From: Bacteroidales bacterium
GTDB lineage: Bacteria; Bacteroidota; Bacteroidia; Bacteroidales; JAAUTT01
Length of the DNA stretch: 7,789 bases
NCBI GenBank assembly: GCA_012031335.1
Contig: JAAUTT010000182.1
Span: 1 to 7,789 of the forward strand
Reading direction: 5' to 3'
Shown here: positions 7,540 to 7,789 of the stretch, one piece after another
How positions within the stretch are numbered: the stretch's first letter is position 1
Layout: each line of letters begins with the position of its first letter
Notes under the pieces: generated by a model
Seen by the model: only the letters and a program-made list of their open reading frames with translations
Database searches by the model: none
What the model was told of the DNA's origin: nothing
Program-made: the position numbers and the translations under genes

Positions 7540-7788
7540 TTATTTAAGAAATATATCCTTAATTTCAAAATAATAATTTTCATTATTGCTTTTTGAGGAC
7601 TTAATTGATATATATAAACTATCTGAAGGATTATTTAAAGTATGTTTGATAAATGCATATGAAAAGTTCATATCTTTAGATTTACTTATTTTAGATAATC
7701 CTAATGAAATATTTGAATTATTTATTTTAATATCGATATCCGAAACTTTTAAATTTGTCTTTATAAAAAAAGTGATTTTCGAGTAATT
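7540..7788 (-). CDS. C-terminal 82 codons of an unrecognised protein, 5' end cut by window edge
   Basis: This minus-strand frame is open from the right edge to the TAA at 7542-7540. I do not recognise the family. It is rich in Ser, Asn, Lys and Ile, with alternating hydrophobic residues as in beta-strands (ITFFIKTNLKVSDIDIKINN, then SLYISIKSS and YYFEIKDIFLK at the end). The closing pattern resembles the last strands of jelly-roll carbohydrate-binding or secreted beta-sandwich domains, but that is only a resemblance. No transmembrane segment or catalytic motif is visible in this part. It lies on the same strand as the polysaccharide operon, 97 bp upstream of wzm, so it may belong to the same locus. 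It explains the 7540-7789 stretch better than the plus-strand frame there, which is low-complexity and lacks protein-like features. Confidence 0.6.
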   Translation of the reverse strand, partial: NYSKITFFIKTNLKVSDIDIKINNSNISLGLSKISKSKDMNFSYAFIKHTLNNPSDSLYISIKSSKSNNENYYFEIKDIFLK

Positions 7789-7789
7789 T

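Noticed and set aside
7586..7786. Plus-strand open frame of 66 codons
   Set aside because: It is antisense to the 82-codon minus-strand C-terminus, is dominated by Ile, Leu and Phe from A+T-rich sequence, and matches no domain pattern; the minus-strand reading fits the gene direction.
1..7789. tRNA, rRNA, CRISPR array, insertion sequence or integrase
   Set aside because: No spaced direct repeats, terminal inverted repeats, transposase motifs or RNA-gene sequence were seen; nearly all bases are accounted for by minus-strand genes.

Overview
The window is a segment of a surface-polysaccharide (O-antigen or capsule) locus from an AT-rich bacterium, most likely a member of the Bacteroidota. Three things point that way: the A+T-rich composition, the absence of Shine-Dalgarno-like sequences before nearly every start, and ABC-exporter protein sequences of the type common in that phylum. 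The phylum assignment is an inference. All recognisable genes lie on the minus strand, so transcription runs from right to left.

In transcription order the layout is as follows. (a) 7788-7540: the last 82 codons of an unrecognised gene entering from the right edge. (b) A 97-bp gap with a weak candidate promoter. (c) wzm (7442-6569), the polysaccharide ABC-transporter permease. (d) wzt (6566-5294), its ATPase with a C-terminal carbohydrate-binding domain. (e) A PLP-dependent sugar aminotransferase (5252-4119). (f) A NeuD/PglD-type acyltransferase (4122-3496). (g) A CBS-domain sugar nucleotidyltransferase (3499-2441). (h) A GT-B glycosyltransferase (2436-1179). (i) A nucleotide-sugar dehydrogenase (1152 to beyond the left edge). 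Gaps from wzm onward run from a 4-bp overlap to 41 bp, so genes (c) to (i) look like one operon.

The genes fit a common task. Aminotransferase, acyltransferase and nucleotidyltransferase would build an N-acylated amino sugar nucleotide. The dehydrogenase would supply a uronic acid sugar. The glycosyltransferase would add one residue to the chain, and Wzm/Wzt would export the finished lipid-linked polymer to the periplasm. The 4,6-dehydratase that the aminotransferase would need, and any nonulosonate synthase, are not in the window.

The most striking observation is that wzm, wzt and the glycosyltransferase are broken by seven single-base indels (one, three and three), while the other genes are open throughout. 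Rejoining the frames restores near-perfect family sequences, so the damage is either very recent or comes from sequencing and assembly. Reading through the last indel moves the glycosyltransferase stop from 1240 to 1179. An in-frame run of eight G in wzt is a possible slipped-strand site. I found no RNA genes, mobile elements, CRISPR array or convincing terminator. I see no clear novel system here; this looks like a fairly ordinary polysaccharide cluster with unusual frameshift damage.
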